Assembly (NCBI GenBank): GCA_902598315.1
Contig: CACKBP010000005.1
Location: 1 to 32,582 of the forward strand
Source: an uncultured Pelagibacteraceae bacterium
GTDB lineage: Bacteria; Pseudomonadota; Alphaproteobacteria; Pelagibacterales; Pelagibacteraceae
Length of the DNA: 32,582 bases
Direction: 5' to 3'
In this document: in pieces, positions 16,626 to 24,196 of the stretch
How the letters are laid out: each line of letters starts with the position of its first letter
Numbering within the stretch: position 1 is the stretch's first letter
Notes under the pieces: model-generated
What the model saw: the letters and a program-made list of their open reading frames with translations, nothing else
What the model was told of the DNA's origin: nothing
Database searches by the model: none
Translations under genes and position numbers: made by a program

Positions 16626-17780
16626 ATGTATAATTTTGACTCAATGCAAAAACATTTAAATGAAGAGCTATCTCAATCATTAATTTTAGATGGGACTAAA
16701 ATTCAATGGTATACGGATAGAGTCAAAGAGTGGGAAAAAGGAAATAAAATTGCTCCAGTCACAATTGATATTGCTCTAACAAGGAGTTGTAATTATGCTT
16801 GTCACTTTTGTTACGCAATGACACAAGAAAATGATAGATCAGTAATTACTAAACAACATATCTTTGATTTTTTGGATGATGCAGCTGAAATTGGGGTTAA
16901 AGGAATAAGTTTAGTATCTGACGGAGAAAGTACAGTTTCACCAGTATTTGTCGATGCAGTTGAAAGGGGAGGAAAAAATGGTTTATCGATGGCAACTGCA
17001 ACTAATGGATTTTTACTAAACCAAGATAAATTAGAAAGAATATTACCTCACTTAACTTATTTAAGATTTAATATATCTGCAGGAGAACCAAAACGTTATG
17101 CAGAAATTATGGGATGCAAAGAACAGTGGTTTGAAAGAGTGTGTAAAAACATAGAACTAGCCGTGAAAATAAAAAAACAAAAAAACCTTAAAGTTACAAT
17201 AGGAATGCAAATGGTTTTTATGCCTCAGTATCACGATCAAATTTTGCCTTTGGCAAAATTAGGTAAGAGAATTAAGCCAGATTATCTTGTAATAAAACAA
17301 TGTAGCGATGATGAATATGGATCACTTGGAGTTGAATATGGAAAATATAAAGATCACTTTAAATTATTAAAAGAAGCAGAAGCAATGTCAGATGAAGATT
17401 ATAAAGTTAGAGTAAAATGGTCGAAAATAAAATCTGAGGGAGTGAGGACTTATCAAAGATGTTATGGACCTCCTTTTTTATTACAAATGTCTGGCTCTGG
17501 TTTGATCGCACCTTGCGGGCAGCTTTTTAATGAAAAATTTAAAAAATTTCATATCGGAAATATTACACAAACAAGATTCAAAGATATTTGGGAAAGTTCA
17601 AGGTACTGGGAAGTTATGAGCTATTTATCCTCTGCTTATTTCAATGCTCAAAAAATGTGTGGCAATCTATGTTTGCAACATAAAGTCAACGAATATTTAG
17701 ACGGTTATAAAAAAGGTCTAACAGATCTAAAAAAACCAGAAAGTCACGTAAAAAAACCTCAACATTTAAGCTTTATTTAA
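16626..17780 (+). CDS. radical SAM/SPASM enzyme in the E1 block
   Basis: A 384-residue protein. The radical SAM cluster motif is C55-x3-C59-x2-C62 ('CNYACHFC'), followed by 'GISLVSDGESTVSP' (93-106), a variant of the GGEP-type motif with 'SDGEST'. A SPASM-like C-terminal region has C279, C297, C345 and C349, with 'HIGNITQTRFKDIWES' (309-324), the hallmark sequence around the auxiliary-cluster cysteines. Such enzymes carry one or two extra [4Fe-4S] clusters. No precursor peptide is visible in the immediate neighbourhood, and the surrounding genes make sugar precursors. The likely substrate is a sugar nucleotide or a small molecule attached to one of the orphan proteins. The 34-bp gap to the next gene is the largest in this run and may mark the end of the module. 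Confidence 0.87.
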   Translation: MYNFDSMQKHLNEELSQSLILDGTKIQWYTDRVKEWEKGNKIAPVTIDIALTRSCNYACHFCYAMTQENDRSVITKQHIFDFLDDAAEIGVKGISLVSDGESTVSPVFVDAVERGGKNGLSMATATNGFLLNQDKLERILPHLTYLRFNISAGEPKRYAEIMGCKEQWFERVCKNIELAVKIKKQKNLKVTIGMQMVFMPQYHDQILPLAKLGKRIKPDYLVIKQCSDDEYGSLGVEYGKYKDHFKLLKEAEAMSDEDYKVRVKWSKIKSEGVRTYQRCYGPPFLLQMSGSGLIAPCGQLFNEKFKKFHIGNITQTRFKDIWESSRYWEVMSYLSSAYFNAQKMCGNLCLQHKVNEYLDGYKKGLTDLKKPESHVKKPQHLSFI

Positions 17781-17814
17781 ATCTAGCTTTCCAATTTAAA
17801 TTTTTATTATAAGC

Positions 17815-19425
17815 ATGATAGTTTTAGGAGTTCACTGCGGTTTTACATTATTCAATCATGAACCTGGCGCAGCTATTTCAAAAAATGGAAAAATAATTGC
17901 CAGCTGTGAAGAGGAAAGATATACAAGGAATAAAGAAGCTTGGGGAAATTTACCTATTTTTTCAATTAAAGCTGCTTTAAGAATAGCAAATATCAATTTT
18001 AATCAGGTCGATCTAGTCGTTTCAACGGGTGTTACCGCAAAAGGTTTAAAACTTAAATTACAGAATTTTTTTAAAGAAAATTTTAACCATTGCCCTAAAA
18101 TTATTTTAGTTCATCATCAGCTTGCACATATCTCCAGCGCTTTCTATTCTTCAGGTTTTGAAAAAGCAACATGTTTATCTCTTGATGGTTTTGGTGATGG
18201 AAAATCTGGTTTAATTTCTGAAGTTAGTTTAAAAAAAGGTATAAAAGAAATTGAGTACATCGAAAAAAAAGACTCAATTGGAAATTTTTACACCATGGTA
18301 ACAGAATTCTTAGGATATCATACAGGTGACGAATATAAAGTTATGGGTTTAGCTGCTTATGGTAAAAAAACTGTTGATTTTTCAAAAGTTATAAGTTTTA
18401 AAAAAAATTATTGGCAATGTGATGATAAATTTTATTCAGGTAGGCAGTCTCCTTACTTGAATACATATTCAGAAAAATTTGAAAAATTATTTAAAAAATA
18501 TAAACGAAATCCAGATCAAAAAATAAATCAACTTCATAAAAATTTTGCCGCTAGTGCTCAAGGGGTAGTGAACTTTGCATTATTAAAAATATTCAATTAT
18601 TCAAAATCAATATCTAAATTTAAAGAAAAAATTTGTTTTGCAGGAGGAGTAGCTCTTAACTGCTCCGCTATGAAGGAATTGCTTTATTCTGGTATATTTC
18701 AAAATATTTATATACCTCCAAACCCATCAGATCGTGGACTCCCAATAGGCTGCGCATATTTCGGAAGCACATATTTAAAAGATAAGCCTAAAAAACTAAT
18801 TACTCCTTTTTTGGGAAATAAATATTCTGATAAGCAAATTAAAAAAGAATTAAAAAATAATAATTGTATATTTTCTAAACTAGATAATCCTTCTAAAGCA
18901 GCTGCTAGTTTTCTCTCAAAAGGTAAAATAATCGGCTGGTTTCAGGGTAGATCGGAAATAGGGGCCAGAGCTTTGGGAAACAGATCAATTCTCGCAAATC
19001 CTTTAAAAAATAATATGAAAAAAATCTTAAATGCTAAAATTAAATATCGTGAGGAATTTCGTCCATTTGCACCCGCAGTTACAATTGAAGAAGCAGAAAA
19101 TTATTTTAAAACTTTGGGTAACGAGATACCTTTTATGAATTGTACAGTTAATGCCAACCCAAAGAATTCAAAAAAAATTCCCTCAGCAATTCATATTGAC
19201 AATACATCAAGGGTACAGACTGTAAATAAAAAGCTTAATCCAAAATTTTACAATCTTATTAAACAGTTTAAAAGATTGACCGGTATACCTGTTGTCATTA
19301 ACACAAGCTTTAATTTAAAAGGCCAACCTATAGTAGAAACACCTAGAGACGCCTTAATGACCTTTTTTGGAAGCGGTATTGACTATCTAATTATTGGCTC
19401 TTTTCTAGTAAAAAAAAAAAATTAA
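17815..19425 (+). CDS. NodU/CmcH-family carbamoyltransferase
   Basis: A 536-residue enzyme. It starts with 'MIVLGVHCGFTLFNHEPGAAI', the N-terminal ATP/carbamoyl-adenylate domain. 'CEEERYTRNKEAWGNLP' follows at 31-47 and a metal-binding 'HHQLAH' at about 100-105. The C-terminal YrdC-like/Carbam_trans_C part contains 'GRSEIGARALGNRSILANP' and 'NLKGQPIVETPRDAL'. These proteins transfer a carbamoyl group from carbamoyl phosphate to a hydroxyl of a sugar or nodulation factor. Here the likely acceptor is an O-antigen or capsule sugar, as inferred from neighbours. It is slightly shorter than typical NodU proteins (usually above 550 residues) but keeps the motifs. The coding sequence ends in a run of 12 A residues (19410-19421), so length variation at its C-terminus would be tolerated. 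Downstream gap is 19 bp. Confidence 0.88.
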   Translation: MIVLGVHCGFTLFNHEPGAAISKNGKIIASCEEERYTRNKEAWGNLPIFSIKAALRIANINFNQVDLVVSTGVTAKGLKLKLQNFFKENFNHCPKIILVHHQLAHISSAFYSSGFEKATCLSLDGFGDGKSGLISEVSLKKGIKEIEYIEKKDSIGNFYTMVTEFLGYHTGDEYKVMGLAAYGKKTVDFSKVISFKKNYWQCDDKFYSGRQSPYLNTYSEKFEKLFKKYKRNPDQKINQLHKNFAASAQGVVNFALLKIFNYSKSISKFKEKICFAGGVALNCSAMKELLYSGIFQNIYIPPNPSDRGLPIGCAYFGSTYLKDKPKKLITPFLGNKYSDKQIKKELKNNNCIFSKLDNPSKAAASFLSKGKIIGWFQGRSEIGARALGNRSILANPLKNNMKKILNAKIKYREEFRPFAPAVTIEEAENYFKTLGNEIPFMNCTVNANPKNSKKIPSAIHIDNTSRVQTVNKKLNPKFYNLIKQFKRLTGIPVVINTSFNLKGQPIVETPRDALMTFFGSGIDYLIIGSFLVKKKN

Positions 19426-19444
19426 GATTTTAAAATACGTCGAA

Positions 19445-20761
19445 ATGTTAAAATACCTTTTAAAACAATTTAGAGATGTAAAGAGAGAGGGCCATAAAGA
19501 ATTTATAAAAAAACTTTCTTTACTATTTAAGTTAATCACAACTATTCCATTTTATTTGGTAGCAGTAGTTTGCTGGGTTTTTATAACTCTCGTCCGCCCT
19601 TTTGTCCTTATTAGGATTGATGTGATCTCAAGTACTAATTTTGGTTATTTTGTTCTTACTCCAGCTTTATACTATTGCAAAAAAAAACTTAAAATTGATC
19701 AGCCAGAAAGGAAATGTATTGATTTGTTTTGTTTGGATCACCAAGGATTTAAAAAATATAATAAACAAATTGAAAAAATGTGGAGAAGGAAGCTTTTTTT
19801 TCTTCCAAGTATTTTATTAAAGCCAATTTATAACATAAATAAAATTATACCAAAATATAAAATACCGACACTAAATATTCAGTCGAAATTAAATATAAGA
19901 GATGTTGAAAATTTAATAGAAAAATACCAACCACTAAGCTTTACCAAAGAAGAAGAAAAAATCGGTAAGGAAAATTTATTTAAGTTTGGATTGAATGAAA
20001 ATGATAAATTTGTTTGTTTAGCAGTTAGAGATGCGGCTTACCAAAATGAAAAAATTTCACCCAAACTAACAGACTGGTCCCATCATAATTTTAGAAACGA
20101 GGATATTGATAATTTTACTCTTGCTGCAGAGGAATTAACTAAAAGAGGGTATTTTGTTTTTAGAATGGGTGTAGTTGCGGAAAAACAATTCAAGACAAAT
20201 AACCCTAAGATTATTGATTATGCATTTTCTAAATATCGAAGTGACTTTATGGATGTTTACTTAGGGGCTAAATGTTCTTTCTGCATCAGTACCGGTCTTG
20301 GTTTTGATGAGGTACCATATGTATTTGGCAGACCTATAGCGTATTTAGTTTTGCCAGTGGGCGAATTTAGAACCCATAATGAAAAATTTCTTATAACAAC
20401 AAAAAAACACTTATTACTGAACGAAAATAGAAAATTATCTCTGTCTGAAATTTTTAAATATGGTTTGGCGTATGCGTTTGACACTAAAATTTATGAGAAA
20501 AAAGGCGTGAAATTAATTGATTATGAACCAGAGGAGATAAAAGAATTTACTCTAGAGATGTTAGAAATGACTGAGAATAAATCCAAAACACGAGGGGAAA
20601 GTGAAATATTACAAAAATCCTTCCAAAAAATCTATAAAACAAGTCTGGAAAATTTAAGCCCTGAAGAAAAAGGTAAAAGCCCTTACATAAAATCCCACGG
20701 TGAAATAAAATCCAACTTTAGTTCAAGTTTCTTGGAAAAAAATAATTGGTGGTTAAAATGA
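19445..20761 (+). CDS. TIGR04372-type glycosyltransferase
   Basis: A 438-residue protein with one hydrophobic segment at about 28-55 that may anchor it to the inner membrane. The soluble part contains 'FVCLAVRDAAYQNEKISP', 'DWSHHNFRNEDIDNF', 'RGYFVFRMGVVAEKQF', 'PKIIDYAFSKYRSDFMDVYLGAKCSFCISTGLGF' and 'VFGRPIAYLVLPVG'. This series matches the TIGR04372 family of putative glycosyltransferases in surface-polysaccharide loci. It probably transfers a sugar to a lipid-linked glycan on the cytoplasmic face. The ABC transporter gene begins with ATGA overlapping its stop, so the two are translationally coupled. This pairs sugar transfer with export of the lipid-linked product. The donor sugar is unknown. 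Confidence 0.82.
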   Translation: MLKYLLKQFRDVKREGHKEFIKKLSLLFKLITTIPFYLVAVVCWVFITLVRPFVLIRIDVISSTNFGYFVLTPALYYCKKKLKIDQPERKCIDLFCLDHQGFKKYNKQIEKMWRRKLFFLPSILLKPIYNINKIIPKYKIPTLNIQSKLNIRDVENLIEKYQPLSFTKEEEKIGKENLFKFGLNENDKFVCLAVRDAAYQNEKISPKLTDWSHHNFRNEDIDNFTLAAEELTKRGYFVFRMGVVAEKQFKTNNPKIIDYAFSKYRSDFMDVYLGAKCSFCISTGLGFDEVPYVFGRPIAYLVLPVGEFRTHNEKFLITTKKHLLLNENRKLSLSEIFKYGLAYAFDTKIYEKKGVKLIDYEPEEIKEFTLEMLEMTENKSKTRGESEILQKSFQKIYKTSLENLSPEEKGKSPYIKSHGEIKSNFSSSFLEKNNWWLK

Positions 20762-22512
20762 ATCTTCAATTTTTAAAGTATATAAATTTTTTGTGTAACA
20801 AAAAACAAAAAAACTTACTTTTTTTCTTTTCTTTTTTAACTTTTTTACTAACCTTACTAGAAATGATTGGTCTAGGCTTAATTCCTATTTCAATTGGCAC
20901 TTTAATGAACGTTGAAGAATATAACAGATATCTACCTGAAATATTAATATTTAATAGTTTTATTAACAAATCGCAATTAGACCAGTTTATCTTTCTTAGT
21001 TTTATTATAATAGCTATTTTCTTTGCTAAAAATATTTTTGCCTTTTTAATAATCTTTTTTGAGGGGAAATTATTTAGAAATATCAAAACTGACAATGCAA
21101 ATAAGCTTTATAATTTATACGTAAATTTACCAATTATTCATCACTATAATTACAATATTGCTACAATTATGAAAAATGTAGTAGCAGAGTCTAGAATAAG
21201 CTCAGAATTTATTAACTCTATTTCTGTTGTAATTCGTGAATTATTTTTGTTTACGGGTTTGATGGCCTTAATGATCATCTTCAATCCATCAATAGCATTC
21301 TCAATTTTATTAGCTGGTATTTTTTTGTCTTCAATATATTTGCTCGTAATAAAAAAAAAGTTATTAAGTGAAACTAAAACTGCAGAAAGAATAAGGGAAT
21401 ATCAGATAAAAAATATTAACCAGGTTTTTTCGTCATTAAAAGAAACAAGAATACTTAATACAACAAAATTTTTTATCAAAGAGTTTTTTGGAAAGACTTT
21501 TCTCCATGAAAATTCATATTTTATCCTAAATATTTTTAATAGAATTCCAAAACTTATATTTGAATTTCTTGTAGTTTCCGGAATTCTACTATTTTCGATA
21601 TACCTTCTAAAAAGAGGATATAATTTGGAAAGTCTTTTACCTATACTTGGTTTAATCGTAGTCGTAGCAGTAAGATTATTACCTTCATTTAATGCTATAA
21701 CAGGTGCTATTACAGCTCTTAAAAGATATGAGGTTTCAGTCAAAATTATAATGGAAGAATTTAATAAATTTAAAAAAATCAATATTAAAGATTATAATAA
21801 AAAGCATAATGCAAAAATTGTAAATTTTAATGAAAGTCTCAAATTGAAAGATATTTCATTTACTTTTCCTAATGAGAATAAAAATCTGTTTAAAAACTGC
21901 AGCATTGAGATAAATAAAGGAGAAAAAATAGGTATAGTTGGTCCAAGCGGTTCTGGTAAATCTACTTTATTAAACATAATCTTAGGGTTATTAAAACCTA
22001 GTTCAGGCAAAGTTTTGGTTGATGATGAAGATATTCACAATAATATAAATTCTTGGCATTTAAAAATTGGGTACATTCCTCAAGAAATTTATTTATTAGA
22101 TGACACAATTACCAAAAATGTTGCATTAGGTTTATCTGAGGAAAAAGAGGACTTAACAAAAGTTGAGCAAGCTCTTAAACATGCAGAACTTTTTGAGTTT
22201 AGTAAAGGTCTTAAAAACGGACTAGACACAAAAGTTGGAGACAGAGGAGTTAGATTTTCAGGAGGTCAGCGTCAAAGAGTTGGTATAGCTAGAGCTTTAT
22301 ACCGTGACCCTAGTATTTTAATTTTTGATGAAGCCACAAGTGCTTTAGACGATGAAACAGAGAAAAAATTTATTGATAATATATTTACATTACCACAAGA
22401 AAAAACTCTTATACTGTCTACTCACAAAATTGAAATCTTATCAAAATGTGACAGAGTTTACGAAATTAGAAATAATAATTTAGCAATATATAAAAGCTCT
22501 TCCAATCATTAA
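20758..22512 (+). CDS. ABC transporter, MsbA/PglK-type (fused TMD-NBD)
   Basis: A 584-residue half-transporter starting at the ATG that overlaps the previous stop; upstream TTG and GTG codons are in frame but less likely. The N-terminal 330 residues carry about six transmembrane helices (roughly 19-44, 75-105, 158-200, 265-310). The nucleotide-binding domain has Walker A 'GPSGSGKST' (395-403), the Q-loop Gln at 442, signature 'SGGQRQR' (501-507) and Walker B 'LIFDEA' (521-526). It likely works as a homodimer flipping a lipid-linked oligosaccharide or glycolipid across the inner membrane, as PglK and MsbA do. Lying between a glycosyltransferase gene and sugar-modification genes supports polysaccharide export rather than drug efflux. 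Its gap to the acyltransferase gene is 1 bp. Confidence 0.88.
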   Translation: MNLQFLKYINFLCNKKQKNLLFFFSFLTFLLTLLEMIGLGLIPISIGTLMNVEEYNRYLPEILIFNSFINKSQLDQFIFLSFIIIAIFFAKNIFAFLIIFFEGKLFRNIKTDNANKLYNLYVNLPIIHHYNYNIATIMKNVVAESRISSEFINSISVVIRELFLFTGLMALMIIFNPSIAFSILLAGIFLSSIYLLVIKKKLLSETKTAERIREYQIKNINQVFSSLKETRILNTTKFFIKEFFGKTFLHENSYFILNIFNRIPKLIFEFLVVSGILLFSIYLLKRGYNLESLLPILGLIVVVAVRLLPSFNAITGAITALKRYEVSVKIIMEEFNKFKKINIKDYNKKHNAKIVNFNESLKLKDISFTFPNENKNLFKNCSIEINKGEKIGIVGPSGSGKSTLLNIILGLLKPSSGKVLVDDEDIHNNINSWHLKIGYIPQEIYLLDDTITKNVALGLSEEKEDLTKVEQALKHAELFEFSKGLKNGLDTKVGDRGVRFSGGQRQRVGIARALYRDPSILIFDEATSALDDETEKKFIDNIFTLPQEKTLILSTHKIEILSKCDRVYEIRNNNLAIYKSSSNH

Positions 22513-22513
22513 T

Positions 22514-23125
22514 ATGAGAACAAATAAAAAAATATTCATAATTGGTTCAGGAGGGCATGCTAAAACGTGTATAGATGTTATTGAAACCTTAAATAAATTT
22601 AAGATTAGTTCTTTGATAGATAAAAATATATCAGCTAAAAGATTTTTAACATATAAAATTATCAAAGAGAGTGATTTCGAAAAATTTTCTAAAGAAAAAG
22701 CAAATATATTAATAGGTATTGGGCAAATTAAAAATAGCAAACTTAGAGAAAATAAATTTATAAAATATAAAAGTCTTGGATATAACTTTCCAAATATAAT
22801 TTCTAAATTTGCATATGTCTCTAGGCACGCTTTTTTAAAAGAAGGAAACTTAGTTTGTCACGGAGCTGTAATTAATGCTAGTGTTGTAGTTGGTTCAAAT
22901 TGTATAATAAATAATCAATCACTTCTTGAACACGATACGATAATTGGAAATCATTGTCATATATCAACTGGCGCATTGATTAACGGAGGTGTTTTTATAG
23001 GTTCAAATACATTTATTGGTAGCGGCACAGTTGTTAAAGAAGGGATTAAAATAGGTAAAAATTGTATTGTAGGAGCCGGTCTTACAATAAAAAAAAACCT
23101 TAAATCATTTTCAACAGTGAAATAA
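22514..23125 (+). CDS. NeuD/PglD-type sugar acyltransferase (LegH-like)
   Basis: A 203-residue protein with the two-part PglD architecture. Residues 1-75 are a Rossmann-like sugar-nucleotide domain with 'GSGGHAKTCIDVIE' (11-24). Residues about 95-203 are a left-handed parallel beta-helix of hexapeptide repeats ('VVVGSNCIINNQS', 'GGVFIGSNTFIGSG', 'GIKIGKNCIVGAG'). The catalytic-region His is H140 in 'LLEHDT'. Such enzymes O- or N-acetylate sialic acids or the 4-amino group of NDP-sugars. As a LegB homologue, CMP-sugar synthetase and NeuB-type synthase are in the window, it could be the LegH-type N-acetyltransferase of the legionaminate route. Alternatively it is a NeuD-like O-acetyltransferase. 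The next gene is the PtmE-like nucleotidyltransferase, 9 bp away. Confidence 0.82.
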   Translation: MRTNKKIFIIGSGGHAKTCIDVIETLNKFKISSLIDKNISAKRFLTYKIIKESDFEKFSKEKANILIGIGQIKNSKLRENKFIKYKSLGYNFPNIISKFAYVSRHAFLKEGNLVCHGAVINASVVVGSNCIINNQSLLEHDTIIGNHCHISTGALINGGVFIGSNTFIGSGTVVKEGIKIGKNCIVGAGLTIKKNLKSFSTVK

Positions 23126-23134
23126 CAAATTTTA

Positions 23135-24184
23135 ATGAAAAAAATAACAATACTAAAAGATTTAACAATTATTCAAGCTATGAAAAAAATAGCAACGTCT
23201 GGAAGTAGATGTTTAATAGTGGCTGATAAGTCGAATAAATTATTAGGAACACTTACTGATGGTGATATAAGAAGAGCAATATTGAAAGGAAAAAAGCTTT
23301 CAGATACAATAAGTTTGATTTATAACTCAAAGTCAAATTATTTAGTTAAAGGTAAGTTTTCACTTAAACAAGCAAAAAAAATACTCTTAACTAAAAATCA
23401 TATTTTATTACCTGTAGTAAAAGAAAATTTAAAAATAATTGATTATTTAAATTGGGAGAAAGTATTTGGTGAAAATAAAAAATTAAAAATTTCAAATAAT
23501 ATTCCACTGGTGATCATGGCTGGAGGAGAGGGTAAAAGATTGAGGCCCTTTACAGAAATTCTTCCAAAAGCTTTAATACCCTTAGGAAACAAAACTATCA
23601 TCGAGAGAATAATAGATAATTTTTGTGAGTTCGGTTTTAAGAACTTTTACATAAGTACGCTATACAAAAGTCAAATATTAAAATCTTATTTTAACGATAT
23701 TAAAAAAAACTATAAATTAATTTTTTTAAACGAAAAAAAACCTCAAGGCACTGTTGGAGGATTGGCTGCACACAAAAAAAAGTTTGATGAAACTATATTT
23801 TTATCTAATTGCGATATATTGATTAGTGCAGACTATACACAGATGTTAAAGTTTCATCAAAATTACAAAAATGATATTACAATAATTGTTTCAACAAAGT
23901 CTTACAAAATTCCGTATGGTGTTTGCGAATTAGATAGAAAAGGTAAGTTTACACGAATATTTGAAAAACCTACAAAATTTCATCTTATTAATACTGGATT
24001 ATATATACTTAATGTAAAAGTTTTAAATTTAATTCCTAAAAATAAATTCTTTCACATGACTGATTTAATTAAAGTTTTAAAAAATAAAAAGAAAAAAATT
24101 GGTATTTATCCCATTGATGAGAGCAATTGGATAGATGTTGGGCAATGGCCTGAGTACCAAGAAAATAAAAAAAAATTTATATAA
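23135..24184 (+). CDS. ptmE: CBS domain-nucleotidyltransferase (PtmE-like)
   Basis: A 349-residue protein. Residues 1-110 form a CBS pair ('SRCLIVADKSNKLLGTLTDGDIRRAI' and 'NHILLPVVKENLKIIDYL'). Residues about 124-349 are a sugar-1-phosphate nucleotidyltransferase with 'VIMAGGEGKRLRPFT' (126-140), 'LPKALIPLGNKTIIE' and the Mg-binding 'NCDIL' strand. The CBS-NTP_transferase fusion is characteristic of PtmE of the Campylobacter jejuni legionaminic-acid pathway, which makes GDP-glucosamine. The CBS part probably senses adenine nucleotides. Its presence with LegB-, PtmA- and PtmB-like genes supports a GDP-sugar route to legionaminate. The symbol is by similarity of domain architecture and context; guanylyl versus another nucleotide cannot be read here. 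Confidence 0.8.
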   Translation: MKKITILKDLTIIQAMKKIATSGSRCLIVADKSNKLLGTLTDGDIRRAILKGKKLSDTISLIYNSKSNYLVKGKFSLKQAKKILLTKNHILLPVVKENLKIIDYLNWEKVFGENKKLKISNNIPLVIMAGGEGKRLRPFTEILPKALIPLGNKTIIERIIDNFCEFGFKNFYISTLYKSQILKSYFNDIKKNYKLIFLNEKKPQGTVGGLAAHKKKFDETIFLSNCDILISADYTQMLKFHQNYKNDITIIVSTKSYKIPYGVCELDRKGKFTRIFEKPTKFHLINTGLYILNVKVLNLIPKNKFFHMTDLIKVLKNKKKKIGIYPIDESNWIDVGQWPEYQENKKKFI

Positions 24185-24196
24185 TTTTATAAATAA

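Noticed and set aside
19410-19421. Run of 12 A bases at the end of the carbamoyltransferase gene as a phase-variation switch
   Set aside because: It lies at the last codons, so slippage would alter only the tail, and poly-A runs are common throughout this A+T-rich sequence.
20766-22740. Several minus-strand frames (72-126 codons) within the ABC transporter and acyltransferase genes
   Set aside because: They mirror well-supported plus-strand genes with strong motifs; their peptides look like reverse translations of A+T-rich codons.
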